Shown here: in pieces, positions 1-8,851 of the stretch
How positions within the stretch are numbered: the first letter of the stretch is position 1
How the letters are laid out: each line of letters begins with the position of its first letter
Origin: Altererythrobacter sp. H2
Lineage (GTDB): Bacteria > Pseudomonadota > Alphaproteobacteria > Sphingomonadales > Sphingomonadaceae
Assembly: GCF_035319885.1 (NCBI RefSeq)
Contig: NZ_CP141285.1
Span: 2,108,001 to 2,172,000, forward strand
Length of the DNA stretch: 64,000 nucleotides
Direction of reading: 5' to 3'
Notes under the pieces: model-generated
Database searches by the model: none
Told to the model about the DNA's origin: nothing
Seen by the model: the letters and a program-made list of their open reading frames with translations, nothing else
Position numbers and translations under genes: made by a program

Positions 1-362
1 CCGGGTTCGGCATTCCAGCGCAGCTTGGCGCTATCATCCGGCCCGGCCCGCAGGGCGGCCAGCCCTTCCCCGATCACCACGGCACCGCGATCAGGGCTGA
101 GCAGGCTGGCCGAAACCCACCCCTGCTCCCCTTCCGGATCGACCACCAGGCGCCAACCCTGCGACACCCGCACCACCTTGAGCGGCAAACCCGGCCGCTT
201 GTAGACCCAAGCGATCTTGTAGTCCGGGCTCGGCCCGACGCGCATGTAAAGCTCGGGCGCGCGGATGGTGGCCCAATAGGGCACCTCGCGCTGCTGCGCC
301 GCCAGCGGCGCCCCCATGATCAGGGCAAGAAGGGCGAACAGCGAAAGAATGCGTGGGGCCAT
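1..362 (-). CDS. SH3 domain-containing secreted protein (3' end outside window)
   Basis: The start codon is at 362 and the frame runs open off the left edge, so about 120 N-terminal residues are visible. Residues 1-22 form a signal peptide (hydrophobic core FALLALIMGAPLAAQ). An SH3-like segment follows, with the typical ELYMRVGPSPDYKIAW and QGWVSASLL stretches. Proteins of this bacterial SH3 family are periplasmic and are thought to bind cell-wall or protein ligands; the exact role is unknown. An alternative in-line ATG at 366 reads a different frame and gives a shadow peptide. The gene is divergent from the dehydrogenase at 465, leaving about 100 bp for promoters. Confidence 0.75.
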   Translation of the reverse strand, partial: MAPRILSLFALLALIMGAPLAAQQREVPYWATIRAPELYMRVGPSPDYKIAWVYKRPGLPLKVVRVSQGWRLVVDPEGEQGWVSASLLSPDRGAVVIGEGLAALRAGPDDSAKLRWNAEP

Positions 363-464
363 ACATGAAACACTAGCGCCCGGCGCAGGGCCGTAACAAG
401 CGATTCGGCATCCCCAAGCCAGCCTTGCTTGACCAGTCCGCCCCGGACCGCCTAGCGAACGGGC

Positions 465-1481
465 ATGACCGACCACTCTTTCCCCCCGACCCGGCGACTC
501 GAAGGCAAGCCCCGCGTGGTCGTGACCCGTCACCTGATGCCTTCGGTCGAGGCCCGCCTGGCCGAGCTGTTCGATACCTCACTCAACACCGATGACGTGC
601 CGTTCTCGCGCGAGCAGCTGGCCGATGCCATGCAAAGCGCCCACGTGCTGGTGCCGACCGTGACCGACCGGATCGATGCCGCGCTGATCCAGGGCGCCGG
701 GCCGCAGCTCGGGCTGATCGCCAGCTTCGGGGCAGGCACCGATCACATCGATCTGGCCGCAGCCCATGCCCGCAAGATCATCGTGACCAACACTCCGGGC
801 GTGTTTACTGACGATACCGCGGACATCGCGATGGAAATGATCATCGGCATCCCTCGCCGCGTGCGCGAAGGCGTGGCGATGGTGCGCCGGGGCGAATGGA
901 CCGGCTGGACCCCCACCGCCCTGCTCGGCCGCAAGCTGGCCGGCAAGGTGCTCGGCATTGTCGGGATGGGCCGGATCGGGCAGGCCGTGGCCCACCGCGC
1001 CCGCGCCTTCGGGCTGGAGATCGCCTACCACAACCGCAAGCGGCTGCCCGAGGCGCTGGAGCGGATGCTGGGCGCACGCTATGTGGAATCGCTCGATCTG
1101 CTGGTGGCTGAGGCGGATATTCTCTCGCTGCACTGCCCCGCCACGCCGGGCACGCAGCACCTGATGGATGCCCGGCGGTTCGGCCTGATGAAGCCCGGCG
1201 CCTGCCTGATCAACACCGCGCGCGGAGACCTGGTGGACCAGCAGGCGATGATCGCAGCCCTCGCCTCGGGCCAGCTCTCCGGCGCCGGGCTGGACGTCTA
1301 TCCCGACGAACCCAACGTTGATCCGCGCCTGCTCGATCTGCCCAACGTCATGACCCTGCCCCACATCGGCAGCGCCACCCGCGAAGGACGCGAAGCATCG
1401 GGCGAGAAGGTGATTGCCAACATCCGGTTCTGGGCTGACGGCCACCGCCCGCCCGACCAGGTGCTGGAAGGGCTCGTCTGA
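465..1481 (+). CDS. D-isomer-specific 2-hydroxyacid dehydrogenase (glyoxylate/hydroxypyruvate reductase-like)
   Basis: A 338-residue cytoplasmic oxidoreductase that interconverts 2-keto acids and D-2-hydroxy acids with NAD(P)H. The Rossmann motif GMGRIG is at residues 167-172. The catalytic triad of the family is present: Arg253 in TARGDLVD, Glu282 in YPDEPNVD and His300 in LPHIGSAT. Length fits the glyoxylate reductase/glycerate dehydrogenase group, but the substrate cannot be read from sequence. It stands alone between a divergent SH3 gene and a convergent nitronate monooxygenase-like gene, with only 3 bp between the two stop codons. Confidence 0.9.
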   Translation: MTDHSFPPTRRLEGKPRVVVTRHLMPSVEARLAELFDTSLNTDDVPFSREQLADAMQSAHVLVPTVTDRIDAALIQGAGPQLGLIASFGAGTDHIDLAAAHARKIIVTNTPGVFTDDTADIAMEMIIGIPRRVREGVAMVRRGEWTGWTPTALLGRKLAGKVLGIVGMGRIGQAVAHRARAFGLEIAYHNRKRLPEALERMLGARYVESLDLLVAEADILSLHCPATPGTQHLMDARRFGLMKPGACLINTARGDLVDQQAMIAALASGQLSGAGLDVYPDEPNVDPRLLDLPNVMTLPHIGSATREGREASGEKVIANIRFWADGHRPPDQVLEGLV

Positions 1482-1484
1482 GCC

Positions 1485-2891
1485 TCAATCCCCTGTCAGG
1501 ATGCGGTCCACCAGTTCCTTCACTGTCGGCGTGTAGTTGTTGGAATAGAACGGGTCCTGCTTGAAGCGGTAGGCCGCGTGGCCGGCGAAGGCCAGGTTGT
1601 TGTCCGGATCTCCGCCGTGGGCGATGTCCTGCAGGGTCTTCTGGATGCAGAAGCTGCGCGGATCGGCAAGGCGGCCGGTGGTGTGATCGTCATGGTCCTT
1701 CCAGCTGGAAAAACCGCAATGGCTGAGGCAGCCCATGCAGCCCTGCTGGTCGGCGCGGATCTGCTCGGCGCTTTCGGGCGTGACGAACACCACGGTGTTG
1801 TCCGGCGTCTTCAGGGCTTCGGTGAAGCCTTCCGCGATCCACGCCAGTGCCTTGCGCTGGTCACCCGGATGGACCCAGAAATACTTGGCCTTGCCGTGAT
1901 CGGAAAGGGGCACGGTGCCCTCTTCCTCGTCGCGCTTGAAGATCGGGATCTGCCGTTCGCTGCGGTGCATCAGATCATAGAGGAAGGGCGTCTTCACCGC
2001 GCTGGAATAGAACCCCGTGGGTGAGAACTTGTGCAGCAGCACGTCGCCCGGTTCGACCGTGCGGAGCATGTCCTTCCACACCTGGGGGATCGGGCTCTCC
2101 TGCGTCAGCAGGGGCCGGGTGCCGAACTGGAACAGGATCTTGCCCAGTTCCGGATTGTCGATCCAGTTTTCCCATTCGCGCAGGAACCAGACGCCGCCGG
2201 CCATGACGATCCCGGTATCTTCGCTCACGCCCTCTGCCCGCATGGTATCGCGCAGCGCCTTGACCCGGGGGTACGGGTCTTCCGGCACCAGCGGATCCTC
2301 GGCGTTGGACAGGCCATTGTGCCCGCCGGCCAGCCACGGGTCTTCATAGACCACCGCCGCCATCAGTTCAGGAACCTTGGAATAGCTGCGCTTCCACAGC
2401 GCGCGGAACGCGCGGGCGGAGCTGACGATCGGCAGGTAGTGGACGTTGTGGCGGGCGGCGATCTCGGCCAGCTTGTAGGGCATCCCTGCACCGCAGGTAA
2501 CGCCCGTTACCAGGCCGGGGCAGTTCTCCAGCACCCCTTCAAGGACCTGCTGCGCCCCGCCCATTTCCCACAGGACGTTGATGTTGATCGCGCCCTTGCC
2601 GCCGGAGATTTCATGCGCGCGCCGCACTTGCTCGGTCGCTCCGTCGATGCCGTAGCGGACCAGCTGCTCGAACCGTTCCTTGCGGGTGGCCTGGGGATAG
2701 ACCTGCGGGATCGGGACGCCGTCCTCGTCGTAACTGTCAGCGTTGACCGCGCTGACCGTGCCGATGCCGCCAGCGGCGGCCCAGGCGCCCGAGCTCATGT
2801 GGTTGGTCGCCGATACGCCCTTACCGCCTTCGACCAGCGGCCACACTTCCCGGCCACCATAGACAATCGGCTGCAAACCCTTGAAATTCAT
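1485..2891 (-). CDS. NAD(P)H-dependent flavin oxidoreductase / nitronate monooxygenase family protein
   Basis: 468 residues, with a TIM-barrel pattern of the 2-nitropropane dioxygenase/nitronate monooxygenase family (GGIGTVSAVNAD near residue 41; GVTCGAGMPYKLAEIA; GIVMAGGVWF). The family uses FMN; substrate here is unknown. It is longer than typical nitronate monooxygenases (roughly 320-380 residues), and the extra C-terminal part holds a cysteine cluster GCMGCLSHCGF (C-x2-C-x3-C) followed by acidic and histidine residues, which could bind metal or an Fe-S centre. It is the last gene of a minus-strand run from the amidase at 8416, 24 bp after the methyltransferase gene. Confidence 0.8.
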   Translation of the reverse strand: MNFKGLQPIVYGGREVWPLVEGGKGVSATNHMSSGAWAAAGGIGTVSAVNADSYDEDGVPIPQVYPQATRKERFEQLVRYGIDGATEQVRRAHEISGGKGAININVLWEMGGAQQVLEGVLENCPGLVTGVTCGAGMPYKLAEIAARHNVHYLPIVSSARAFRALWKRSYSKVPELMAAVVYEDPWLAGGHNGLSNAEDPLVPEDPYPRVKALRDTMRAEGVSEDTGIVMAGGVWFLREWENWIDNPELGKILFQFGTRPLLTQESPIPQVWKDMLRTVEPGDVLLHKFSPTGFYSSAVKTPFLYDLMHRSERQIPIFKRDEEEGTVPLSDHGKAKYFWVHPGDQRKALAWIAEGFTEALKTPDNTVVFVTPESAEQIRADQQGCMGCLSHCGFSSWKDHDDHTTGRLADPRSFCIQKTLQDIAHGGDPDNNLAFAGHAAYRFKQDPFYSNNYTPTVKELVDRILTGD

Positions 2892-2915
2892 TATATTTCC
2901 GATCTCACTCTAAAT

Positions 2916-3659
2916 TCACTTGCGCCCGTTGCTGGCGCTACTGGCGATCCCGCGGCAGGGCTTGATCGCGCCCGGCTCGGGCCTGTTAGCGGCTGCTTCG
3001 AACTGTGCATAGTAACCTGCCAGCTCCGGCGCGTCACGGAAAGCGACCAGGCGGAACCCCGCCGCCTTGAATTCGCAGGCGAGCAGGAGGGGCGCAATGC
3101 CGTGCTGGTCGGTCGGCCGGTCAACATCGACCACGCTCACCTGCCCGCCCTCACGCAGCGCTGGCCAGAGGCGCCAGAGGAAGGCGTAGGGTTCGCGCAC
3201 CTCGTGGTACATATGGACCAGGAATATCCGGTCAAAGCTGTCCGCAGGCAGCTTCGGATCATCCCCCTCGCCCAGCTTGATCGAGACATTGTCGAGCCGC
3301 TCGCGCTCGACCCGGTTGCCGAGCCGGTCGAGCACCTCGCGATCGATGTCCTGCGCCAGCACGCGGCCCCCGGCCCCGACCCGCTCGGCCAGCCGCACGG
3401 TGTAATAGCCTTCGCCTGCCCCGATGTCGGCCACCGTCATGCCCGGTTCGATCCCGGCCAGGTCCATCACGGTTTCAGCCTCGCCCCGGTTGTCCCGCGC
3501 GGTCTCGGTCGAGAACTGGTTGGAACCGAGGTCGGAAACGGGCCGGTCAGCCTTGGGAAAATCGCGCGCACTGTCCGGCCGGTCGCTCTCACCCGGCTGG
3601 CAGCCGGCGAGCGCCAGCGACGCGGCCAGGCAAAGAAGGGCGAGCGGACGAACCAACAT
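2916..3659 (-). CDS. Lipoprotein-type class I SAM-dependent methyltransferase
   Basis: I place the start at 3659 because MLVRPLALLCLAASLALAGC is a clear lipoprotein signal ending in the lipobox LAGC; the frame is open upstream to 3695 but that would put charged residues before the signal. The mature 247-residue protein has a SAM-binding core: VADIGAGEGYYTVRLAERVG, then DIDRE and a DSFDRIFLVHMYHEV stretch. Such secreted methyltransferase-fold proteins are common next to prfB in sphingomonads; the substrate is unknown. It lies 49 bp downstream of prfB. Confidence 0.8.
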   Translation of the reverse strand: MLVRPLALLCLAASLALAGCQPGESDRPDSARDFPKADRPVSDLGSNQFSTETARDNRGEAETVMDLAGIEPGMTVADIGAGEGYYTVRLAERVGAGGRVLAQDIDREVLDRLGNRVERERLDNVSIKLGEGDDPKLPADSFDRIFLVHMYHEVREPYAFLWRLWPALREGGQVSVVDVDRPTDQHGIAPLLLACEFKAAGFRLVAFRDAPELAGYYAQFEAAANRPEPGAIKPCRGIASSASNGRK

Positions 3660-3708
3660 AGTTCGCGCCTTAGCGGGCGGCATGGGCGTTGGCAAAAGGT
3701 CGGTCGCC

Positions 3709-4836
3709 CTATTCGACGTCTTCCACCGCCACCGCCTCGCCGGTTACGCGCTGCGCCAGGGCGGCAGAAATGAAGATGTCGATCGCGCCGTCAAGCACGT
3801 CATCCGGGGCGGTCGAGGTGGCACCGGTTCGAAGGTCTTTCACCAGCTGGTACGGCTGGAGCACGTAGGAGCGGATCTGGTGGCCCCAGCCGATGTCGGT
3901 CTTGCTGGCGTGTTCGGCACTGGCCGCTTCCTCGCGCTTGCGGATCTCCGCTTCGTAGAGCCGCGCTTTGAGCATGTTCATCGCGATTTCGCGGTTCTTG
4001 TGCTGGCTGCGGTCCTGCTGGCTGGCGACAATCACCCCACTGGGCACGTGGGTGATGCGGACGGCGGAATCGGTGGTGTTGACGTGCTGGCCGCCGGCGC
4101 CGCTGGCGCGGTAGGTATCGATCTTGAGATCGGCCGGGTTGATGTCGATGTCGATGTTGTCATCGATCACCGGGTAGACCCAGATCGAGCTGAACGATGT
4201 GTGGCGGCGGGCCGAGCTGTCGTAGGGGCTGATGCGGACCAGGCGGTGGACACCGCTTTCGGTCTTGGCATAGCCGTAGGCGTTTTCGCCCTTGATCAGC
4301 AGGGTGGCCGACTTGATGCCGGCCTGTTCGCCCGCGTGGTAATCGACCAGATCGACCTTGAACCCGCGCCGCTCCGCCCAGCGGGTGTACATCCGCTGAA
4401 GCATCTCGGCCCAGTCCTGGCTCTCGGTGCCGCCTGCCCCGGCATGGATTTCGAGATAGGTGTCGTTGCCGTCCGCCTCGCCCGACAGCAGGGCCTGAAC
4501 CTTGTCGTTATCGGCGCGCTCGGCCAACGCTGCGAGCGAAGCGAGCCCGTCGCTGACCACGGCCTGATCGCCTTCCATCTCGCCCAGTTCGACGAATTCG
4601 ATCGCATCGGCCATTTCCTGCTCGATCGCGCGGACCGTTTCCACCGCCGACTTCAGTTGCTTCTGTTCACGGGTGATGACCTGTGCCTGCTTGGGATTAT
4701 CCCACAGCGTCGGGTCCTGAACCCGGGCGTCAAGCTCGTCGAGCCGACGCAAGGCGCGCTCCCAGTCCAGCGACTGGCGGACCAGTGCCAGTGCGGCTTC
4801 GATCCGGGCGATGTGGGCCTGCCCTTCGGCACGCAT
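3709..4836 (-). CDS. prfB: Peptide chain release factor 2
   Basis: 375-residue class I release factor that releases finished peptides at UGA and UAA codons. The peptidyl-hydrolysis motif GGQ is at residues 248-250 (GAGGQHVNTTDSAVR). The stop-recognition tripeptide is SPY (residues 203-205), where E. coli RF2 has SPF. The gene reads through without interruption where E. coli has its autoregulatory +1 frameshift: the corresponding Leu-Asp pair (about residue 23) is CTG GAC with no in-frame TGA. It follows the PBP1A gene by 85 bp on the same strand. Confidence 0.97.
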   Translation of the reverse strand: MRAEGQAHIARIEAALALVRQSLDWERALRRLDELDARVQDPTLWDNPKQAQVITREQKQLKSAVETVRAIEQEMADAIEFVELGEMEGDQAVVSDGLASLAALAERADNDKVQALLSGEADGNDTYLEIHAGAGGTESQDWAEMLQRMYTRWAERRGFKVDLVDYHAGEQAGIKSATLLIKGENAYGYAKTESGVHRLVRISPYDSSARRHTSFSSIWVYPVIDDNIDIDINPADLKIDTYRASGAGGQHVNTTDSAVRITHVPSGVIVASQQDRSQHKNREIAMNMLKARLYEAEIRKREEAASAEHASKTDIGWGHQIRSYVLQPYQLVKDLRTGATSTAPDDVLDGAIDIFISAALAQRVTGEAVAVEDVE

Positions 4837-4921
4837 GGTCAGTCTCCGTCAGGTTACCGGTCAGTCGGGTGGCCCGCTTAGCGGACCCGAACCGGTTGTA
4901 AAGCCGCGGCGCGGCGAGCAG

Positions 4922-7435
4922 TCAGTAGAGCCCGCCCTGCTCCTCGACAAAGCCCTCAGGCGGGGTTTCGTCGTTCTCGCGGCTGGACTGGGTGACAGCG
5001 GTGCGCCCGCGGCGGATCAGTGCCAGGATCTCGGCACGCCGTTTTTCAACCTCGTCCGCCCGCGTAATCCGCGGCGGCTCAGTGTCAGGCTTGAAAGCTT
5101 CCCAGATGACCGCAGCCTTGGGATCGCTGCTGCCCCCGCCATCCAGCACCCGCTTGCCGCTGGCGCGGTCAATCCGCACCATGCGGATACCCGCCGGGGC
5201 AACGAACGGATCGGGGCGCCAGCGATCCTTGGTTTCGACCACGAACTGGCGGAATATCGGCACGGCGGTGTTCCCGCCCTGGACATAGCCGCCCAGGTTC
5301 TTCGGCTGGTCGAAGCCGAGATAGAGCCCGGCCACGAATTCCGGCGTCCCGCCCACGAACCAGGCATTGGTCGGCCCGCTGCTGGTGCCGGTCTTGCCGA
5401 ACATCGGCAGATCGAGGTCGCGCAGGCGGGTCGCGGTTCCGCGCTCCACCACGCCGGTCAGCATGTGCAGCACCTGGAAGGCAGTGCGCGCATCCATCAC
5501 CTGCTTTCCATCCGGCTTGATACGCGGCATCGGCTGACCGTCCCAGTCGGCCATGTTGCAGCCCGTGCACTCGCGCTTGTCCGCTTTCCAGATAACCTTG
5601 CCGCGCCGGTCCTGCACATAGTCGATCAGGCTCGGCTCATGCTGGCGGCCATGGTTGGCAAGCGCGCTATAGGCATTGACCATCTTGAGGACGGTGGTGT
5701 CTCCGGCACCCAGCGCGAAGGCTGGATAGGGGTCGTACGAGCCGATTCCGACCCGTTCGAACGCCTTGATCACGTTGGGCATCCCGGCGTCCATCGCGAT
5801 GTGAACGGTCATCAGGTTCTTGGACTGCTCCAGCCCGTAGCGCATGGGATGAACCCCGCCGCCGCGCGATCCGCCGAAGTTGGTGAAGCATTTCTCGCCC
5901 AACTTGGCGCCCTGGTAGAAGCAATATTGCTGGTCAGGCACGGCGCTGGCCGGGGTCATGCCGTGGTCAAGGCCGGCAGCATAGACAAACGGCTTGATCG
6001 TGGAACCCGGCTGGCGTTCCGCCTGGGTGGCGCGATTGAACGAACCGAGCCGGTCGTCGAAGCCGCCCTGGATGGCAAACACGCGCCCGGTCTGCGGGTC
6101 TTGCGCCACGAAGCCGCCGGACACGCCCGGCACGGTGCGGACGCGCCAGCCATTGCCTTGCGGGGAAACGGCGATCACGTCGCCTGCCTTCAATGCATCA
6201 GGCATGCCGGACAGCGGCGCCGTGCTGCCATCGGCGAAACCGACCTGGCCACTGGCGCCGGCGCGCTCTGTCACCACCCCGATCCGCCAGTCCTTGTAAC
6301 CGATGCCGAGGTAGGAGCTCTGCAACTGCGTCGCCCAGTCTCCGTCACCGAAATCGATCGTGGCAATCGGCCCGCTCCAGCCCCGGTTGCCGTGGTAACG
6401 CATGATGCCATCGCGCAGCGCATTGCGGGCGGCATCCTGCAGGTCCGTGTCGAGCGAGGTCCGCACCCACAACCCGCCAGCATAGACGCTGGTTTCGCCG
6501 TCATCGGCGGTTTCGCCAAACCGGGCAATCAGCTGCCGGCGCACTTCCTCGAGGAAATAGCCGGCATCGGCCGAACGCTGGCTGCGCTGCGTGACAAGGC
6601 CGAGCGGGCGCGCCTTGGCCTCGGCCGCTTCTGCGGCGGAAACGAACCCGTCTTCGACCATCCGGTCGAGCACGAAGTTGCGGCGCTCCATCGCGCGCTC
6701 AGCGTTCTTGGCCCGGCCGTAGGTCTCAGGTGCCTTGGGCAGGATCGAAAGGAAGGCCACCTCGTGCAGGGCCAGGTCGCCCACGTCCTTGTCGAAATAG
6801 GCGCGTGCTGCCGCCTGGACCCCGAAACTGCGCCGGCCGAGCGGAATTTCGTTGAGGTAGAGCGTGAGGATTTCCTCCTTGCTCAGGACCCCTTCGATGC
6901 GGCGGGCAAGGATCATTTCCTTGAGCTTGCGGGTGACGGAGTATTCATCACCGAGCAGCAGGTTCTTGGCCACCTGCTGCGTGATGGTGGAGCCGCCAAT
7001 CGCCCGCTCGCCCGAGCCGAGCTTGCTGGCATAATCGAACACGGCATTGGCCGTGCCAGTCAGATCGACCCCGCCATGGCTGAAGAAGGTCTTGTCTTCG
7101 GCTGACAGGAACGCCTCGATCAGCGGCTGGGGGAAATCGGCATATTGCAGCTGCACGCGCCGTTCGCGCGCATAGGAGTGGACGATCTCGCCATCGATCC
7201 CGCGCACAACCGTGGGCAGCGGGGTTTCGTAATCGGCCAGCTTTTCTGCATCGGGCAGGCCCCAGGCCAGCACGGTCCACAGGATGATGGCCAGGAACAG
7301 GCCGATACCCGCCGCGGAAGAGAGCCAGCGAAACCAGCGCTTCTCTTCCCAGTTGGTACGGAACCAGGAAATGGCACCGCTCGCGTCGCGGCGGATGCGA
7401 TAGCGGATATGTTCGATCGTCAATTGTTCGGCCAT
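4922..7435 (-). CDS. mrcA: Class A penicillin-binding protein (PBP1A family)
   Basis: 837-residue bifunctional murein synthase anchored in the inner membrane by a single segment at about residues 41-59. The GT51 glycosyltransferase domain carries EDKTFFSHGGVD with catalytic Glu113, followed by GGSTITQQVAKN and RKLKEMILARRIE. The transpeptidase domain has the three penicillin-binding motifs: S478-T-I-K481 in QPGSTIKPF, S538-K-N540, and K681-T-G683. It polymerises glycan strands and cross-links peptides. An OB-like region sits between the domains. The amidase gene lies 111 bp upstream and prfB 85 bp downstream, a common order in sphingomonads. Confidence 0.96.
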   Translation of the reverse strand: MAEQLTIEHIRYRIRRDASGAISWFRTNWEEKRWFRWLSSAAGIGLFLAIILWTVLAWGLPDAEKLADYETPLPTVVRGIDGEIVHSYARERRVQLQYADFPQPLIEAFLSAEDKTFFSHGGVDLTGTANAVFDYASKLGSGERAIGGSTITQQVAKNLLLGDEYSVTRKLKEMILARRIEGVLSKEEILTLYLNEIPLGRRSFGVQAAARAYFDKDVGDLALHEVAFLSILPKAPETYGRAKNAERAMERRNFVLDRMVEDGFVSAAEAAEAKARPLGLVTQRSQRSADAGYFLEEVRRQLIARFGETADDGETSVYAGGLWVRTSLDTDLQDAARNALRDGIMRYHGNRGWSGPIATIDFGDGDWATQLQSSYLGIGYKDWRIGVVTERAGASGQVGFADGSTAPLSGMPDALKAGDVIAVSPQGNGWRVRTVPGVSGGFVAQDPQTGRVFAIQGGFDDRLGSFNRATQAERQPGSTIKPFVYAAGLDHGMTPASAVPDQQYCFYQGAKLGEKCFTNFGGSRGGGVHPMRYGLEQSKNLMTVHIAMDAGMPNVIKAFERVGIGSYDPYPAFALGAGDTTVLKMVNAYSALANHGRQHEPSLIDYVQDRRGKVIWKADKRECTGCNMADWDGQPMPRIKPDGKQVMDARTAFQVLHMLTGVVERGTATRLRDLDLPMFGKTGTSSGPTNAWFVGGTPEFVAGLYLGFDQPKNLGGYVQGGNTAVPIFRQFVVETKDRWRPDPFVAPAGIRMVRIDRASGKRVLDGGGSSDPKAAVIWEAFKPDTEPPRITRADEVEKRRAEILALIRRGRTAVTQSSRENDETPPEGFVEEQGGLY

Positions 7436-7546
7436 GGTCGGGGGCGCTTTAGCATGAGCGCCGCGCCTCGCACCAGCCGGATTTGCCCGAAAACGCCCGG
7501 CCCCGCCAGCACACTCTCCTGCGCGCTTGCCTGCGCACCCGGCTGC

Positions 7547-8416
7547 TCAGGGGCGCGATTGCCGCGCCAGGAAAACCCGGATTGCCTGCGCCATGGAATC
7601 CGCGAACGCAGTCTTGCCCTCTTCCGAGGTCAGCCGCCGCGCTTCGTCGGGATTGGTGATGAAACCGGATTCGAACAGCACCGCCGGCACGTCCGGCGCG
7701 CGCAGCACGGCCAGCGATGCCGAGCGCCTTGCCTGGGGATGGAAGTTCAGGCTGTCGGCCCCCTCACGCACGATCAGCCCGGAAAATTCGGACGAGGTTT
7801 CCTGCACCCGGCGCTGGGCCAATTCGATCAGGATGGTCCCGACAGAATCGGACTGGTCGGCAATCACCACGCCATTGACGCGGTCGGCAGCATTTTCCCG
7901 CTCGGCAAACCGCGCAGCGGCCTCGCTCGAGGCCTGGTCTGACAGGGTGTAGATGCTCGCCCCGCGCACCCCCTCCACTTCGCCGGCCGAATCGGCGTGG
8001 AGGGAAATGAACAGGTCAGCCCCCATCCGGCGGGCGATTTCGGGCCGCTCGCCCAGCACCAGAAAACGGTCGTCCTCCCGCGTCAGCGCAACCCGGATTC
8101 CGCCCTGTTCAACCAGCCGGTCACGCAGGGCCAGCGCCAGACCCAGGACGACGTCCTTCTCCTTGAAGCCGAACCCGCTCGCCCCCGGGTCCTTGCCGCC
8201 GTGCCCGGGGTCGATCACCACCAGCGGGCGGGACCGGTCATCAGGGCCATAAATGGTGGGCAGGTCAACCGGCGCACCGGGTTCCGGCAGCTGGATGCGC
8301 ACCACGTAATCGCGGCCCAGCACCGGAACGGGAATCGTCAGCCCGAGCGCGAACAGCCCGGCCAGCACCACCACCGGAGCAAGAAAAATCAGCCATAACT
8401 GGGCGCGCATCGGCAT
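7547..8416 (-). CDS. N-acetylmuramoyl-L-alanine amidase (Amidase_3)
   Basis: 289 residues. An N-terminal membrane segment or uncleaved signal (about residues 7-28) is followed by a zinc amidase domain of the AmiC type: VVIDPGHGGKDPGASG with a Zn-ligand His at 72, SLHADSAG, and LFESGFITNPDEAR containing the catalytic Glu region. The enzyme cleaves the bond between N-acetylmuramic acid and L-alanine in peptidoglycan, usually for daughter-cell separation. Two ATGs (8416 and 8410) are possible starts; neither has a strong Shine-Dalgarno match. It is divergent from rne and heads the minus-strand cell-wall/prfB run. Confidence 0.93.
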   Translation of the reverse strand: MPMRAQLWLIFLAPVVVLAGLFALGLTIPVPVLGRDYVVRIQLPEPGAPVDLPTIYGPDDRSRPLVVIDPGHGGKDPGASGFGFKEKDVVLGLALALRDRLVEQGGIRVALTREDDRFLVLGERPEIARRMGADLFISLHADSAGEVEGVRGASIYTLSDQASSEAAARFAERENAADRVNGVVIADQSDSVGTILIELAQRRVQETSSEFSGLIVREGADSLNFHPQARRSASLAVLRAPDVPAVLFESGFITNPDEARRLTSEEGKTAFADSMAQAIRVFLARQSRP

Positions 8417-8851
8417 AGGAGGAACGTGTTAGGGGTTTGTCGCTACACCATGCAATATAGTTGCGGCGCTTAACCCACGGTGCTAGCCCTGTGACAGCGG
8501 GTTCCTTGCTTTGTCATGGAGCATTCCGGCATTCATGCAGGAACCGACTGAAATCCGCAGACCGCGCGGCCAATCAACCGCGCAAATGACAACAGGTTGA
8601 TGCACGAATGAGAATCTGCCCCCTGCCCCGGCCAAGCGTGACGGATAGTCGCGTGTTGGCCCACGCAGGCCGGTGTGCGCCCTCAGCGCGCTTTCTCGTT
8701 CGCGCAGACACATCACGCCGGGCCGTTGCACTTCAGCAACCGGCCCGGTTCGAACTTGCCGCCGGTGGCCTATCCCATGGCGGCTTCCACCATAATTGGC
8801 GCAGATTCCCGGCGGGCAATGCCCCGCCCGGTCGCGCCTGGAGACTATACG
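8417..8851 (+). other. 435-bp divergent intergenic region; probable rne promoter and long 5' leader
   Basis: This is the only gene-free stretch over 300 bp in the window. It separates the amidase gene from rne. RNase E autoregulates through its mRNA leader in enterobacteria; a leader of up to about 400 nt here would fit similar control, but that is inference. The part nearest the amidase is AT-richer (around 8450-8461). A GGAG at 8840-8843, eight bases before the ATG at 8852, is a good ribosome binding site and decides the rne start. I could not identify a convincing -35/-10 pair or any known RNA family by eye. Confidence 0.5.

Noticed and set aside
2031-3773. 580-codon open frame on the plus strand over several minus-strand genes
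   Set aside because: Crosses the stop and start of real genes (nitronate monooxygenase, methyltransferase) and has no domain; chance open frame in GC-rich DNA.
4811-7105. 764-codon open frame antisense to the PBP1A gene
   Set aside because: A shadow of mrcA, which has GT51 and transpeptidase motifs on the other strand.
8430-8465. Possible -35/-10 pair (TTGTCG and TATAGT) before rne
   Set aside because: The spacing is 13 bp, too short for a normal sigma-70 promoter.
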